Below are positions 1-9,014 of a stretch of DNA of 64,000 bases, piece by piece; positions within the stretch are counted from its first letter, which is position 1; every line of letters starts with the position of its first letter. The stretch covers positions 1,089-65,088 of the forward strand of contig JAHLWZ010000187.1 of assembly GCA_020536535.1 (NCBI GenBank), in the 5' to 3' direction. A program made the position numbers and the translations under genes. Source of the stretch: Pelomyxa schiedti. Its lineage: Eukaryota > Evosea > Pelobiontida > Pelomyxidae. Under the pieces are notes generated by a model. The model saw only the letters and a list, made by a program, of their open reading frames with translations, had not been told where the DNA came from and ran no database searches.

Positions 1-317
1 TTTTCAAGTTTCTCCTCCTGAAAGGGCTCCGCCATTGGTATGCTTATTTATTTATTAATGTAATTTACTTTAATTTAAACACCTCAGTCAGTATTTTTTT
101 TGTTTCTCACTTTGTCTCCTGCTATTTAAGTTTGTTTTATTTCGTTTTCGTTTTTGTTTAGTTTGGTTTTGTTTTTTATTCTTGTTCCCACATCAACACA
201 GGTCCTTGAAGATAATGATGCAGGGGCGCTGGTGCTCTGGTAGGTTTCCATTTATCTTCTCTGTTTTTCTTTTTCGACTTCTCACATTTGATAACCAGGT
301 GGTGTTTTAGATATTAG
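1..317 (+). CDS. 3' end of an unrecognised gene (partial)
   Basis: Three segments splice in one open frame: 1-37, 202-239 and 299-317, ending in TAG at 315-317. Both junctions have GT...AG borders and phases that fit. The readable tail is about 30 residues (PPERAPPL, then VLEDNDAGALVLW). It matches no family I know. Related DNA occurs in inverted orientation at about 1497-1740, so it may belong to a duplicated and partly decayed gene. The start lies outside the window. The call rests only on frame and splice-site consistency. Confidence 0.35.
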
Positions 318-1740
318 TTGAGAGGCAGACAGGAGCAGGGAGACCTGAAGGCATAAGTGGGCACGCACCCAGAAGAATGTGTGTGCAGCTCAGCTCCATT
401 CCAGCGGTATTCCTCTTCTTTGAGTTACCCAATATACTCACCTCCAATCTCTAGATCCTTTCCCGCACTCAGCCTGTATGCAGTGGGAGTGCTGGCATCG
501 GAGCCCTTTGACTTCCAGCAGCTTGGCCGCTGGTATGTTTCTTCTTTTCCTCGTTTCACCTTGTCCTACTTGTACCATGGTAAATCCCCCTCTCCCTTTT
601 CATCATCACCCCACTGAAACATAATAGGTACCCTGGACTGACGCCGCCCAGGAGAATGGTGTGCAGCTCTGCTCCGCGTTCCTCAGGTTTTCACTTTCAG
701 TGTCCCCCCAGTATGGCCTCACCTCCACTCCCAGGTTTTTTTTTTCCCGCATTCAAACGTCTTCGATGCATTTCCAGCACCTTCCTCACTTGGCCCCTAC
801 ATGCCAGAGTCCACTTCTCCCCTGATGTGCCCTGGCCTGAAGTCGATTTTCGACTTCAGGCAAAAAAAAAAAAAAAAAAGCGTCATTAAAGTGCTAAACT
901 CCCCTTCTCCAAATTGGTATTGTTTTTTTCCCACTTTAGAGCAGGATTGGAGTGTGAGATTTGGGGGGCATGGTGTGGGGAAGTAGAGTGAGAATGTGGG
1001 TGGGTGAGTGGAAGTCTGGCCTGGTGTGATGCTCATTCCAGCAGTGGAGGTAACTGTTATTGCTGAGTTGGGTGATTATAAAAAGGGAGACAGTACCTTG
1101 GTGACATCCTATTCTCAGCCGGAAATCCCACAACCTAAATAAAGTATGTGAGACTGAAGAAAGAAAAAGGAAGCCACACATACCAGTGTGACAAGGTGCG
1201 GAAAGGCAGAAAGGATGTGGAGGAGGAGCCCACATGTTTCCAGGACCTGGCATGCACTGTCTGTATCTAATAGCCCTGAGTGTGGTATGCCGACACAAAG
1301 GGACAGGAACGTTGACCTCAGCTGTCATCTCAGTAAGTCCATCATCTAGTACACAAGGTGAAACTGGGAAAAAGAAGAAATAAGAAATATACCAGTGGCC
1401 ACTGGAAATGAATGTGGTCCTCTGGATTAGGTCATCTAAAGGGAAGATGAGCGGCATGAAGTAGAGAGTGATTGGATAACTGTGGGCTCAATTGTCAGCT
1501 CTGCTCCCTGTTCCTGTCTGTGTCTGCAATGTCCCCAGCACCAGCTGGTTTTCAAATGTAAGAACGCGAAAAAGAAAAACAGAGAAGGTACATGCAGTTC
1601 CAGCTTGGTCCATAGAAGTCCCACAGCCAACAGTGTCATGTCACCAACTCTCTGTTTTGAGGTGAGCATGCCTGAGAACATGCACCGTATATAAACACCA
1701 TCACGTTGTACTTCCGCAACACCCACACACATTGGCACGA
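241..1740. repeat. Degenerate inverted duplication
   Basis: Plus-strand sequence from about 256 to 344 (pyrimidine tract, acceptor, then a GCAGACAGGAGCAGGGAG-like stretch) is clearly similar to minus-strand sequence of about 1589-1497. A second pair matches in the same order: plus 510-580 and minus 1410-1346, both with a TTCCAG...GGTAT...TTTCACCTTG pattern. The arms run toward each other with the 835-861 hairpin between them. Both arms keep intron-like signals but no long joint frame, so this looks like a tail-to-tail gene duplication in decay. No intact gene is assigned between 318 and about 2200. Confidence 0.45.
835..861. repeat. Perfect 12-bp hairpin followed by an A tract
   Basis: GCCTGAAGTCGA is followed by a 3-base loop (TTT) and its exact reverse complement, ending at 861. 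A run of about 17 A residues follows directly. A random 12-bp perfect stem with a 3-base loop is unlikely. It lies between the arms of the inverted duplication and may mark its centre or an old insertion. No function can be read from the sequence alone. Confidence 0.6.
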
Positions 1741-2204
1741 TGCGTCACCAGCATGGTGTCACCAACACACCCGTTATTTTTCTTTGTTTTTCTGTTTTCT
1801 CTCCCCAAGTTCCAACCGCAAAATCGCGAACCCCGCCAAGTGTAAAGAGCCCCCCAAACTCCGATTTTTTGATGGTGGTATCTTCAAAAAACGCCTCATC
1901 AACCTGTCATTTTGAACGCTCAATTCTCCGGTCATTTGCACACCGGTGTAGTGGTTGTTGGTTTGATTTTTTTTTTTGCGTCAATAGAAAATCAACAATC
2001 CGCCAGAGATGTGCAGCGGCGTATTCGAGTGTGCATCGTGTGTGGGAAAAAAAAAAACCCACCGTTTGTTGCGGCTATCGTTCAATACCCCCTCATAGAA
2101 GCTTCGTGACTTATGACGGTCCCTCGTGCAAAGGTAATTTTGGTATTCGGCTTCTAACGACGACAGCATGTGACTTTTTTGTTTTTTTTTTGTTTATTGA
2201 GATC

Positions 2205-2560
2205 TCCATATGATAACTCATATTATGGTGCAAAAACCAAAAATGACCCTCTTTGAGGATCGCCTCCTTTAATAAAATAACCAAGCAAAAGGACACAATG
2301 GCGAAAGGTAGACCACCACCAATTACAACTCTGAGAGAACCAAGAGATAGGAAGGCAGGGCATTCCAGTGTCTGTGCACTTGCAAGCAGTGTTGAAGGCT
2401 TTCCCATTAGGATCGATTTCTAATTGAGCGGTTCCCCATCCACTCCAAAACCCTGAGAACTACTTTTACATCCCCTGATTCTACAGCACTTGCAAGAGTA
2501 CTATCTAGATTCCCCTTGGTGATGTAGTATTGAGAATCGTGGCTATCTTGTAATCATAGT
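2205..2560 (-). pseudogene. Possible decayed ankyrin-repeat gene fragment
   Basis: On the minus strand, pieces in different frames resemble ankyrin helices: TLASAVESGDVKVVLRVLEW in one frame, then NTACKCTDTG and YFIKGGDPQRGSFLVFAP in another. The frames are broken by stops and shifts, and no splice sites restore one reading frame. An AATAAA-like signal lies just beyond the 3' end, near 2200. This suggests a relic of an ankyrin-repeat gene. The similarity is weak and was judged by eye only. Confidence 0.25.
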
Positions 2561-2826
2561 AAAAAACGATGACAAGAGAGGTCTCCTAGTGAAAGAAGCT
2601 TCAATTCTATTGAGTGGGAATAGGTTGAGTTCCATAGTCCAATGGTTGGTGTTCCGTTGTCGAATCAAAGAATGAATCATTCTTCAGAGGCACAAAATGC
2701 ACAAAGTTTGAATGGTGTCGTTCAATCACTAGCTTCTTCCTCCATCATCCTGGAACTCATCCCCCATTCCTCCCCCCATGCTGGTGTGTATGTGACTGGC
2801 TCACAGTGTACGATCCCAGTCCCAGT

Positions 2827-3975
2827 TCATCCCCATCCCCTCCCCCATCCACTTCCCCTTCCCCAGCCAGCTCTGCATTTGCCGGGTAGCGACCCGGCTC
2901 CGGAATGTGAATGTGACTGTGAGCGTGACCGTGAGTGTGACATTGACTTGGCTTGCTGATCGCCGGTCATACTCAGCCCGCCGCCAATGAAGTTGTCACC
3001 AAAGAGGCCGGGCTCCCCGCTGCCGGTTGCTTCTAGTAATGTATTCACATTGTCAGAGTCATACTCACTCAGGCCCATGTTGCTGTCACTGGCATCGCTG
3101 GTGGCCTTGGTTGGCTTGTAGTATTTGGCTGTATGACTTGAGGTTGGCTGGTAGGTCTCTGCGTTTCCGATGCAGACTAGAAGACTCCTTGTTGCTGAAG
3201 TTCACAGCTATCTGCAGGCTTGAGCCCACACACTACCAATAGAGCTATGCGCATCAGTCAGGCCGGGATTGGCTCTCCCGGACTGTAAAGATGGTTTTCC
3301 TAGTCTGGCGGTGGCACTGCGCTGGTGTGACTGCCTACTGCTGCCACTGACATTGCCGAGAATGCTTTTCCCAAGCACATAGGGATAGAGTTCTCCTGAG
3401 CCTGACATATCGGGAGGAGGTTTTGCGGTAGTGACTGTTGTTGATAAATTATGTGCACTGCACTACCATGTGCATGATGGGGCCCAGGGCTGCTGATGGA
3501 TGGCAACACGTTCCAGGCTGTTTTCGGTGTGTTAGACACGTGTGCATTTGCCGCTTTGGCACTTGAACTGCCTTCAGCACTGGTAACACCAAGCCGGTTC
3601 TTGGTATCTTTTCCGCCAGAGCCCAGTAAATTCATTGCCAGCTTTGCAATATTATCCGAAAATAGTGATAAAGCAATACCCACCTGCTTTGTCAGGTCCA
3701 GTTTCAGAACTGCTTCCTCCTTTGTTTGCATCAATTCGGGGCTCTGTGGACGCTTCCTTGGGAAGGTTGGACAGTTCAGGGGAAGCTTGCGAAACTGTCG
3801 TCAAAGTGGGTGCCAGGGGTGCTTCATCTCTTTGAGGTTGTGGAATGGAGGGTTCTTGTTCTGTTTCCTTTTCCCTTGTACCGATCCAAAATCCAAAAAG
3901 GAGAAGTACGGAGGAAGAAACTGTTGAACTCGCCTCCCGTGTTGTGCCTCGTTACGTAAAATTAATTGGGTATTA
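2827..3975 (-). CDS. Low-complexity hypothetical protein, 5' end unresolved
   Basis: Exons on the minus strand are rich in Ser, Gly, Pro and Ala. Three segments splice cleanly: about 3734-3467, 3436-3243 (which includes MSGSGELYPYVLGKSILGN) and about 3200-2827. The introns are about 31 and 42 bases. The last exon carries EYDSDNVNTLLEATGSGEPG and then a Ser-His-Arg run. Upstream, about 3930-3730, another frame also looks coding (EKETEQEPSIPQPQRDEAPL), but I could not join it to the rest. A frame change or missed intron therefore remains, and no ATG was found for it. No domain is recognised. Confidence 0.4.
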
Positions 3976-4227
3976 GCCGAAGTTCGGTGGCTTGGATTCC
4001 GGGTAGGCGATGCTTGCTTTCGGTTTTTTTTTTGTTTTTGTTTTTTCGTTTTTCTGTATGCGGGCAAGTGGGACTGGGTTGGGTGCATGGGGTTCTTCAG
4101 GGTACATTATATGCTGCTTGTAGAAAATTGACCTCTGTACACGAGCAATGTGCAGGCAATGGATATATAAGCTGTCAAGCCAAAGCAGGCCCAGTACTCA
4201 GTGTTGTGGAAGTGCAGTGGAGATAGG

Positions 4228-4798
4228 TTAGGAGTTACTGCTAAGCTTTATTTGAGGGGTTTCAGTGGCCGAGCTTGTGGTCTGTGTGGTGTTTGAACGT
4301 TCTTTTATTGGTGGCTGTGACGGCAGTGCGTTTAGTTGTGCTTGGAGTGTCTCTATAGTTGCAGCCTGTTGTGTCACTTTCTTCTTCAGGGCTGCATTTT
4401 CGTTTATCAAGCCTTCCAAGTCGACACCAAGGATCCCACCAATATTGGCTTTCAAAAACCTGGCAGCATTTCAGCTAGTACAAACAACAATGCAACAATG
4501 CAACAATGCAACAAAAAACAAAATAAAAAAAGAAAAAAAGAAAAGCATACACCAAGGGATCGCCAGGAGGGTTGCCCAATTGGTGCTGGTGCCTCAGCCT
4601 CGCCACAACCGTGGTCAGTAGGTCAACGACACCGCCCCCACAGAGGTACTGCATGAACTGTTCCTCGTCCTCGGCGACATCACCACCACCACCCACTCCG
4701 TTCGTTATTTTTGTTGTCGGTCCCCCGCCATCGAGGCTCGCCACTTTAGTTCCCTCGGCACTCATTCCTTTTGTGTGGGAAAATACAGGACCGATCAT
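4228..4798 (-). CDS. Small coiled-coil protein
   Basis: Two exons: about 4798-4547 and about 4457-4228, joined by a GT-AG intron that contains a pyrimidine tract and an ATTGTTGC repeat. The product is about 155 residues, or about 144 if the second Met is used. It has a Gly-rich N-terminal part, a helical segment (EDEEQFMQYLCGGGVVDLL), then a heptad-like stretch (GLINENAALKKKVTQQAATI) and a Thr/Ser-rich tail. The middle is probably a short parallel coiled coil. It is divergent to the dynamin-like gene, with under 200 bases between the starts, so a shared promoter region is likely. No family is recognised. Confidence 0.5.
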
Positions 4799-4977
4799 GT
4801 TCTACTGAAGGCATGCACCAACTCGCCCCCTCACAGTGCTAAAATGCCAACCGGTTGCCCAAGGAGAAACACAAGTGCAAGCACCCTAAGGGTTTGTGGT
4901 GGAAATGGAAATGTAGCAGTCGTGTGTTTCCGAGATTCGACGGAAAGCATCCTCTGTTTTTCAAAAAACTTGGGCCA

Positions 4978-6960
4978 ATGGCGGCACAACCACCAAACAA
5001 AGTACCCAAGACCAAAAAAACCAGCAACAACAGATGCAACGGTTCCACGGAGCGGAGAACAACATCGTCCTCAGTATCTGCTTCCCGCACCGGCCGCCCC
5101 ACCGAGCCAATTGTAGTTCTTGATCATGAAGCACAACAAGACCGGCGTCCATTCTTTACAGGTGAAAAAGTGACTAGGATGCTGTCTCTGCTTGAGGACC
5201 TGGACAGGCACATGTCGGGCTCGGGTCTTGTGGAAATGAATCCTGTGTCAATCGGAGTTGTGGGAGACACTTCATCAGGGAAAACGACACTAATAAACAG
5301 CATTCTCGGAACCAACGCCCTTCCGACTCACGTGGATGCCTGCACCGGATTCAATGTGAATGTCCACATAGTGAAGAAAGGAACCCAGAAATCCAAGTAT
5401 ACACTGGAATTCCCAAAGCCTGATGTTAGGAACCTCTGGGACCCCCTGGGACTGTTTAGCTCCGCGCAAGCTCCTGAAGTTGCGGAACTCGGGCATCCCG
5501 CTGAGGTTTGGGCAAGACTACACAGTGAATTCAAGGGTTATATTGGTCCTGGCCAGGAGCCTGATTTCAGCAGATATTGTAAGCTTATTGTGGAAGACAA
5601 CAGAGCGCTACAGTTAGCAATTACTGATACACCAGGATTACGTGCCAGTGAACATGTGGCTGTGACCAACGAAAAATGGGCCCGCTCCATTATGATGCTG
5701 AGCAAGAGTAGTCACCTTATATTGATGGTCACATTAAAGTATAAGCAAGGAGAAATGCACTATGTCACGCAGTCTACTTTTCTAGAGAAGAAACAAAGCG
5801 GCTCAATTAGGCTCGACAACATTACGCTGATTTTTGTTATCACTCACATGGATCTCTATCCATGCAACACAAGTGACCCGACTTTTGAAACGAACCTAGA
5901 GCAGTTTACGAGAATGTACTCACCGAAAGTCATTGCATTGGTGCAGTGCATAGGGAGCGAAGGTACCTATGATAGCGCTGAAGAAATTGCCACGTTGCAA
6001 CGCGTACCAAGGGCACTGCAAGAGAAATATCGTCTTTGCATGGGAATGTCCAGCCTCACTGACTACGTGGTAAAGCTGTATTTGAAGATGTGGGGTTATC
6101 CCACTCTCTCACGTATCTCCACATCACTGGAACAGAAAATTACGGACACCAAGACTCTATTGGCGCGTAAGAAACTGACTATCGTACCCTCCAGGGAAGT
6201 TGTCACCGTTGTGCAAACTAGCAAAGAACAATATCCCCTGCTTCTGCAAATGGCTGAAGATTTACTCCGGCAACAGATATCCGATGTACTTTGCAGTTTC
6301 AAGAAACCTATTCCGGCAGTATTCCAAAGGTGCCCACACAAGCCTGGTGACATGGGTATGTCTGCTGCTGACATCGCCCGCGCCGATGAGGCTTCCGCAC
6401 GGTCGTTCGTGCAAGATTTCTATGGGTATCTCTCCCAGAGTGTAGCAACGATTCTGGGTGGCCAACAAAACTTGTATGAAACAACACTCCAGAGCCAGAT
6501 TGCTTGCTACGGCGATAATTCCCCCAGGTTCTCTCAAAGTATTCTCGAGTGCTGGAATACCTTCCAAATCCAGAACAGTGGTGCTGCCATTGACGAGATT
6601 GTACTTTGGGTGGAACGCTACAAGTTGATGACAAACTTGAGACCGAATCCTCAAGGCCCATCCTTCACTCTGCCCAATACCTTTGTGCCCTTACACAACA
6701 AAAATCCAGTCGCAGTCAAATCATGCGAGATACTCAGCAGAACCCTGCAACCACTGGTGTGGACAATAATGGGAATCCTCGTGGACAGGATCCATACCAA
6801 ATTTGAAGTGGCACTCCTAAGCCATTTTTCCGGCCAGAATGAACCGCTGTGGAGTGCTTCGCCTGAGGAAATTGCAGTCATTCAGACCACTCTGGAAGAA
6901 CTCAAACACTCACAGAGCAAAGTATGTGACCTTATTGCTGAGTGCAATAAAGGCGATTGA
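4978..6960 (+). CDS. Dynamin-superfamily large GTPase
   Basis: One uninterrupted frame of 660 residues from the first ATG (4978). The frame continues upstream without an ATG. GTPase motifs are in order: G1 GDTSSGKT near residue 96, G3 DTPG in LAITDTPGLR, and G4-like THMD in FVITHMD. A dynamin-type helical region follows. The length fits small dynamin-like or Mx-like proteins. No PH domain or proline-rich domain is evident, so this is not a classical endocytic dynamin. Known members hydrolyse GTP to remodel or cut membranes. It is one of the few long intronless genes here. The family call is firm, the membrane target unknown. Confidence 0.85.
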   Translation: MAAQPPNKVPKTKKTSNNRCNGSTERRTTSSSVSASRTGRPTEPIVVLDHEAQQDRRPFFTGEKVTRMLSLLEDLDRHMSGSGLVEMNPVSIGVVGDTSSGKTTLINSILGTNALPTHVDACTGFNVNVHIVKKGTQKSKYTLEFPKPDVRNLWDPLGLFSSAQAPEVAELGHPAEVWARLHSEFKGYIGPGQEPDFSRYCKLIVEDNRALQLAITDTPGLRASEHVAVTNEKWARSIMMLSKSSHLILMVTLKYKQGEMHYVTQSTFLEKKQSGSIRLDNITLIFVITHMDLYPCNTSDPTFETNLEQFTRMYSPKVIALVQCIGSEGTYDSAEEIATLQRVPRALQEKYRLCMGMSSLTDYVVKLYLKMWGYPTLSRISTSLEQKITDTKTLLARKKLTIVPSREVVTVVQTSKEQYPLLLQMAEDLLRQQISDVLCSFKKPIPAVFQRCPHKPGDMGMSAADIARADEASARSFVQDFYGYLSQSVATILGGQQNLYETTLQSQIACYGDNSPRFSQSILECWNTFQIQNSGAAIDEIVLWVERYKLMTNLRPNPQGPSFTLPNTFVPLHNKNPVAVKSCEILSRTLQPLVWTIMGILVDRIHTKFEVALLSHFSGQNEPLWSASPEEIAVIQTTLEELKHSQSKVCDLIAECNKGD

Positions 6961-7065
6961 TTGGAAAGAATACAACAACCCCTTTGAGATTTCGTATCAC
7001 ATTGACACCTGTCAAAAACGCCATAATCTTTGATGGCGTGGATCTGGCAAAACAAAAAAAAACAA

Positions 7066-8495
7066 ATGGGTGGTCGTTGGGTCGTTGTGTGCGTGGCTGT
7101 GGCTGTCGTGTTGGTGGGCACTACTACGGGTGGGAAGTACCATAAATTCGACGAGAGCGTTGTGCCGCCTGGCTTTGACTACGAGGCTGTGTGCATTTTT
7201 GGAGCCACCTCTTTCGTGTTGTTTGTTTGTTGTTGGGGTATTTTTGCACGGTGTGCTTCTGGGCACCTTTTTTGATCCCTCTCTTTTTCCCCTTGTTGTA
7301 GGCAAAGACTTCACATATCTTTTCTCCACAACCTTCTGAGGTGATTTTTCCTAGCCTCCATTTTTTCGATATTTCCTCACATTTGTTCATATGTTGTAGT
7401 TTCTTCTACGCAGCGAAATTCCTACTTCTTTGGGTTTCATCTTTAGCCATTCTTCCCTCACTTCTGATCTAAATTTAGATTGGCGTGATGTTAACGGTAT
7501 AAATTATTGCTCCAAAGATCTCAACCAGCATATTCCACAATACTGTGGCAGTTGCTGGGGCCACTCGTCAATGTCTTCTTTAGCGGACCGGTTAAACATT
7601 ATGAGAAATGGCAAGTGGCCATCCCTTGTCTTGTCTATTCAGGTTTCTTTTTTCCATATTTCGATATGAGAAATGTAAAAATCACCAGGTCTTACTCAAT
7701 TGTGGCCCCTTGGTATGTTCTTCCCACTTTATGAGAAACCTTAGCCTGAACCAGAGTGCTGGGTCTTGCCATGGCGGGACTCCTTTGGGTGCATACTCAT
7801 GGGTGTACGAAAATGGAATTCCAGATGAAACGTGTCTGGTACCTGAAGCTAAAGTTTTTTTAAGGACCTTCACTGACTACTTCCAGACATATGAAGCCAA
7901 ATCAAATGACTGTACAGCTGTGAATGTATGTAGAACGTGCGATCCCGACAATGGTTGCTCTGCCATTCAAAATTTCACTCGCTATACAATTAGTGAGTAT
8001 GGTCACCTTCATGGTGTAGATGCTATGCAGGCAGAGATGTATTTTTATTTGTTTCCCTACCAAACAAACATATAAAGCTATGCCCGGGGACCAATTTCCT
8101 GTGGTATTTATGCAAATGAGGCACTGGAAAACTACACTGGAGGTATTTCAACGTATCTGATACCCCAAGACTCATTTGTGTGAAGGAGTTTTGATAGATA
8201 CCTCAGGCGACAAAAGAATCAACCACTACATTTCCGTTGCAGGATGGGGAGAAGAAACCAATACGGATGGTAGTGTTACACCCTACTGGCTCTGCAGGTG
8301 CTCACCTTTCACCAAGTAGCCTTTCTAATACAACAAAAAAAGGAACTCATGGGGGAAATACTGGGGTGAATCTGGTAGCACACCTTCTTCTTATGTATTT
8401 ACTGACACCCTGAAGGTTGGTTCAGGATCATTCGTGGTACAAACAACCTCGGTGTTGAAGAAGACTGCAGCTGGGGAGTCCCTGTTACATTCTAA
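7066..8495 (+). CDS. Cathepsin Z/X-like cysteine protease (peptidase C1A)
   Basis: Nine exons close in phase: 7066-7190, 7302-7340, 7414-7642, 7689-7712, 7755-8038, 8078-8142, 8186-8297, 8343-8374 and 8416-8495. They give 329 residues, close to the usual cathepsin Z length. An N-terminal hydrophobic segment is a signal peptide. The active-site region reads [15 protein letters not shown] (catalytic Cys), then [10 protein letters not shown], the His region [11 protein letters not shown], and [11 protein letters not shown] (active-site Asn). The end, [17 protein letters not shown], matches cathepsin Z. In the family these are lysosomal or secreted carboxypeptidases. An AATAAA-like signal follows the stop. 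All catalytic residues are present, so it looks functional. Confidence 0.93.
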
Positions 8496-8540
8496 CCAAA
8501 ATAAAAGGCTTTTTCTTTTATCTTAATTTTTCAACACAAC

Positions 8541-8909
8541 ATGGATGCCCTGGAGCACTATTTGGAAGCCCTTGTGAGTAAACCCGAGGCGCTACCTTTT
8601 ACCGCACCAGTTGATGCTTTGGCCTTGGGCATTCCTGACTACTTCGCCATTATCGCACACCCTATGGACTTGGGAACGGTGTTGGTGCGGAAAAAAATGC
8701 CTGTCACAAGAGGGTTTGGTTACTTTTTCTCTAAAGGGTTTACATAGAGGAGGATTAGAAAACAAGAATATGCATCGCCAACAGAGTGCGCCAAGGATGT
8801 GCGGCTTGTGTTCAGGAATGCAATGACATACAACACACCCAATAGCGCTGTATACCAGCAGGCCCGGGCTCTGCACAATGACTTTGACACGAAATTCCAG
8901 AATCTGTAG
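8541..8909 (+). CDS. Bromodomain-only small protein
   Basis: Two exons, 8541-8684 and 8748-8909, give about 101 residues. The donor could be six bases earlier, but 8684 restores the family spacing. Nearly the whole protein is one bromodomain: helix Z, then [20 protein letters not shown] (ZA loop), MDLGTV, and [20 protein letters not shown] carrying the conserved Asn that binds acetyl-lysine. No other domain fits, because the next downstream sequence belongs to the convergent STAT gene. Bromodomains normally sit inside larger chromatin proteins, so a free-standing one is unusual. It starts 45 bases after the cathepsin stop, on the same strand. Confidence 0.75.
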
Positions 8910-9014
8910 CAGTGGGAATGGAGCACAGAGGACAAAACCAAAAAAAAAAAAAAATAAAACTAAAAAAAGAAACAAAACTCTACTTACTTCACTTCTGGGT
9001 GGCAAAAGAAGAGG

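Noticed and set aside
936-1457. A 173-residue minus-strand frame
   Set aside because: It crosses several intron-like signals, and the pieces hit stops when spliced; it is more likely part of the decayed inverted copy.
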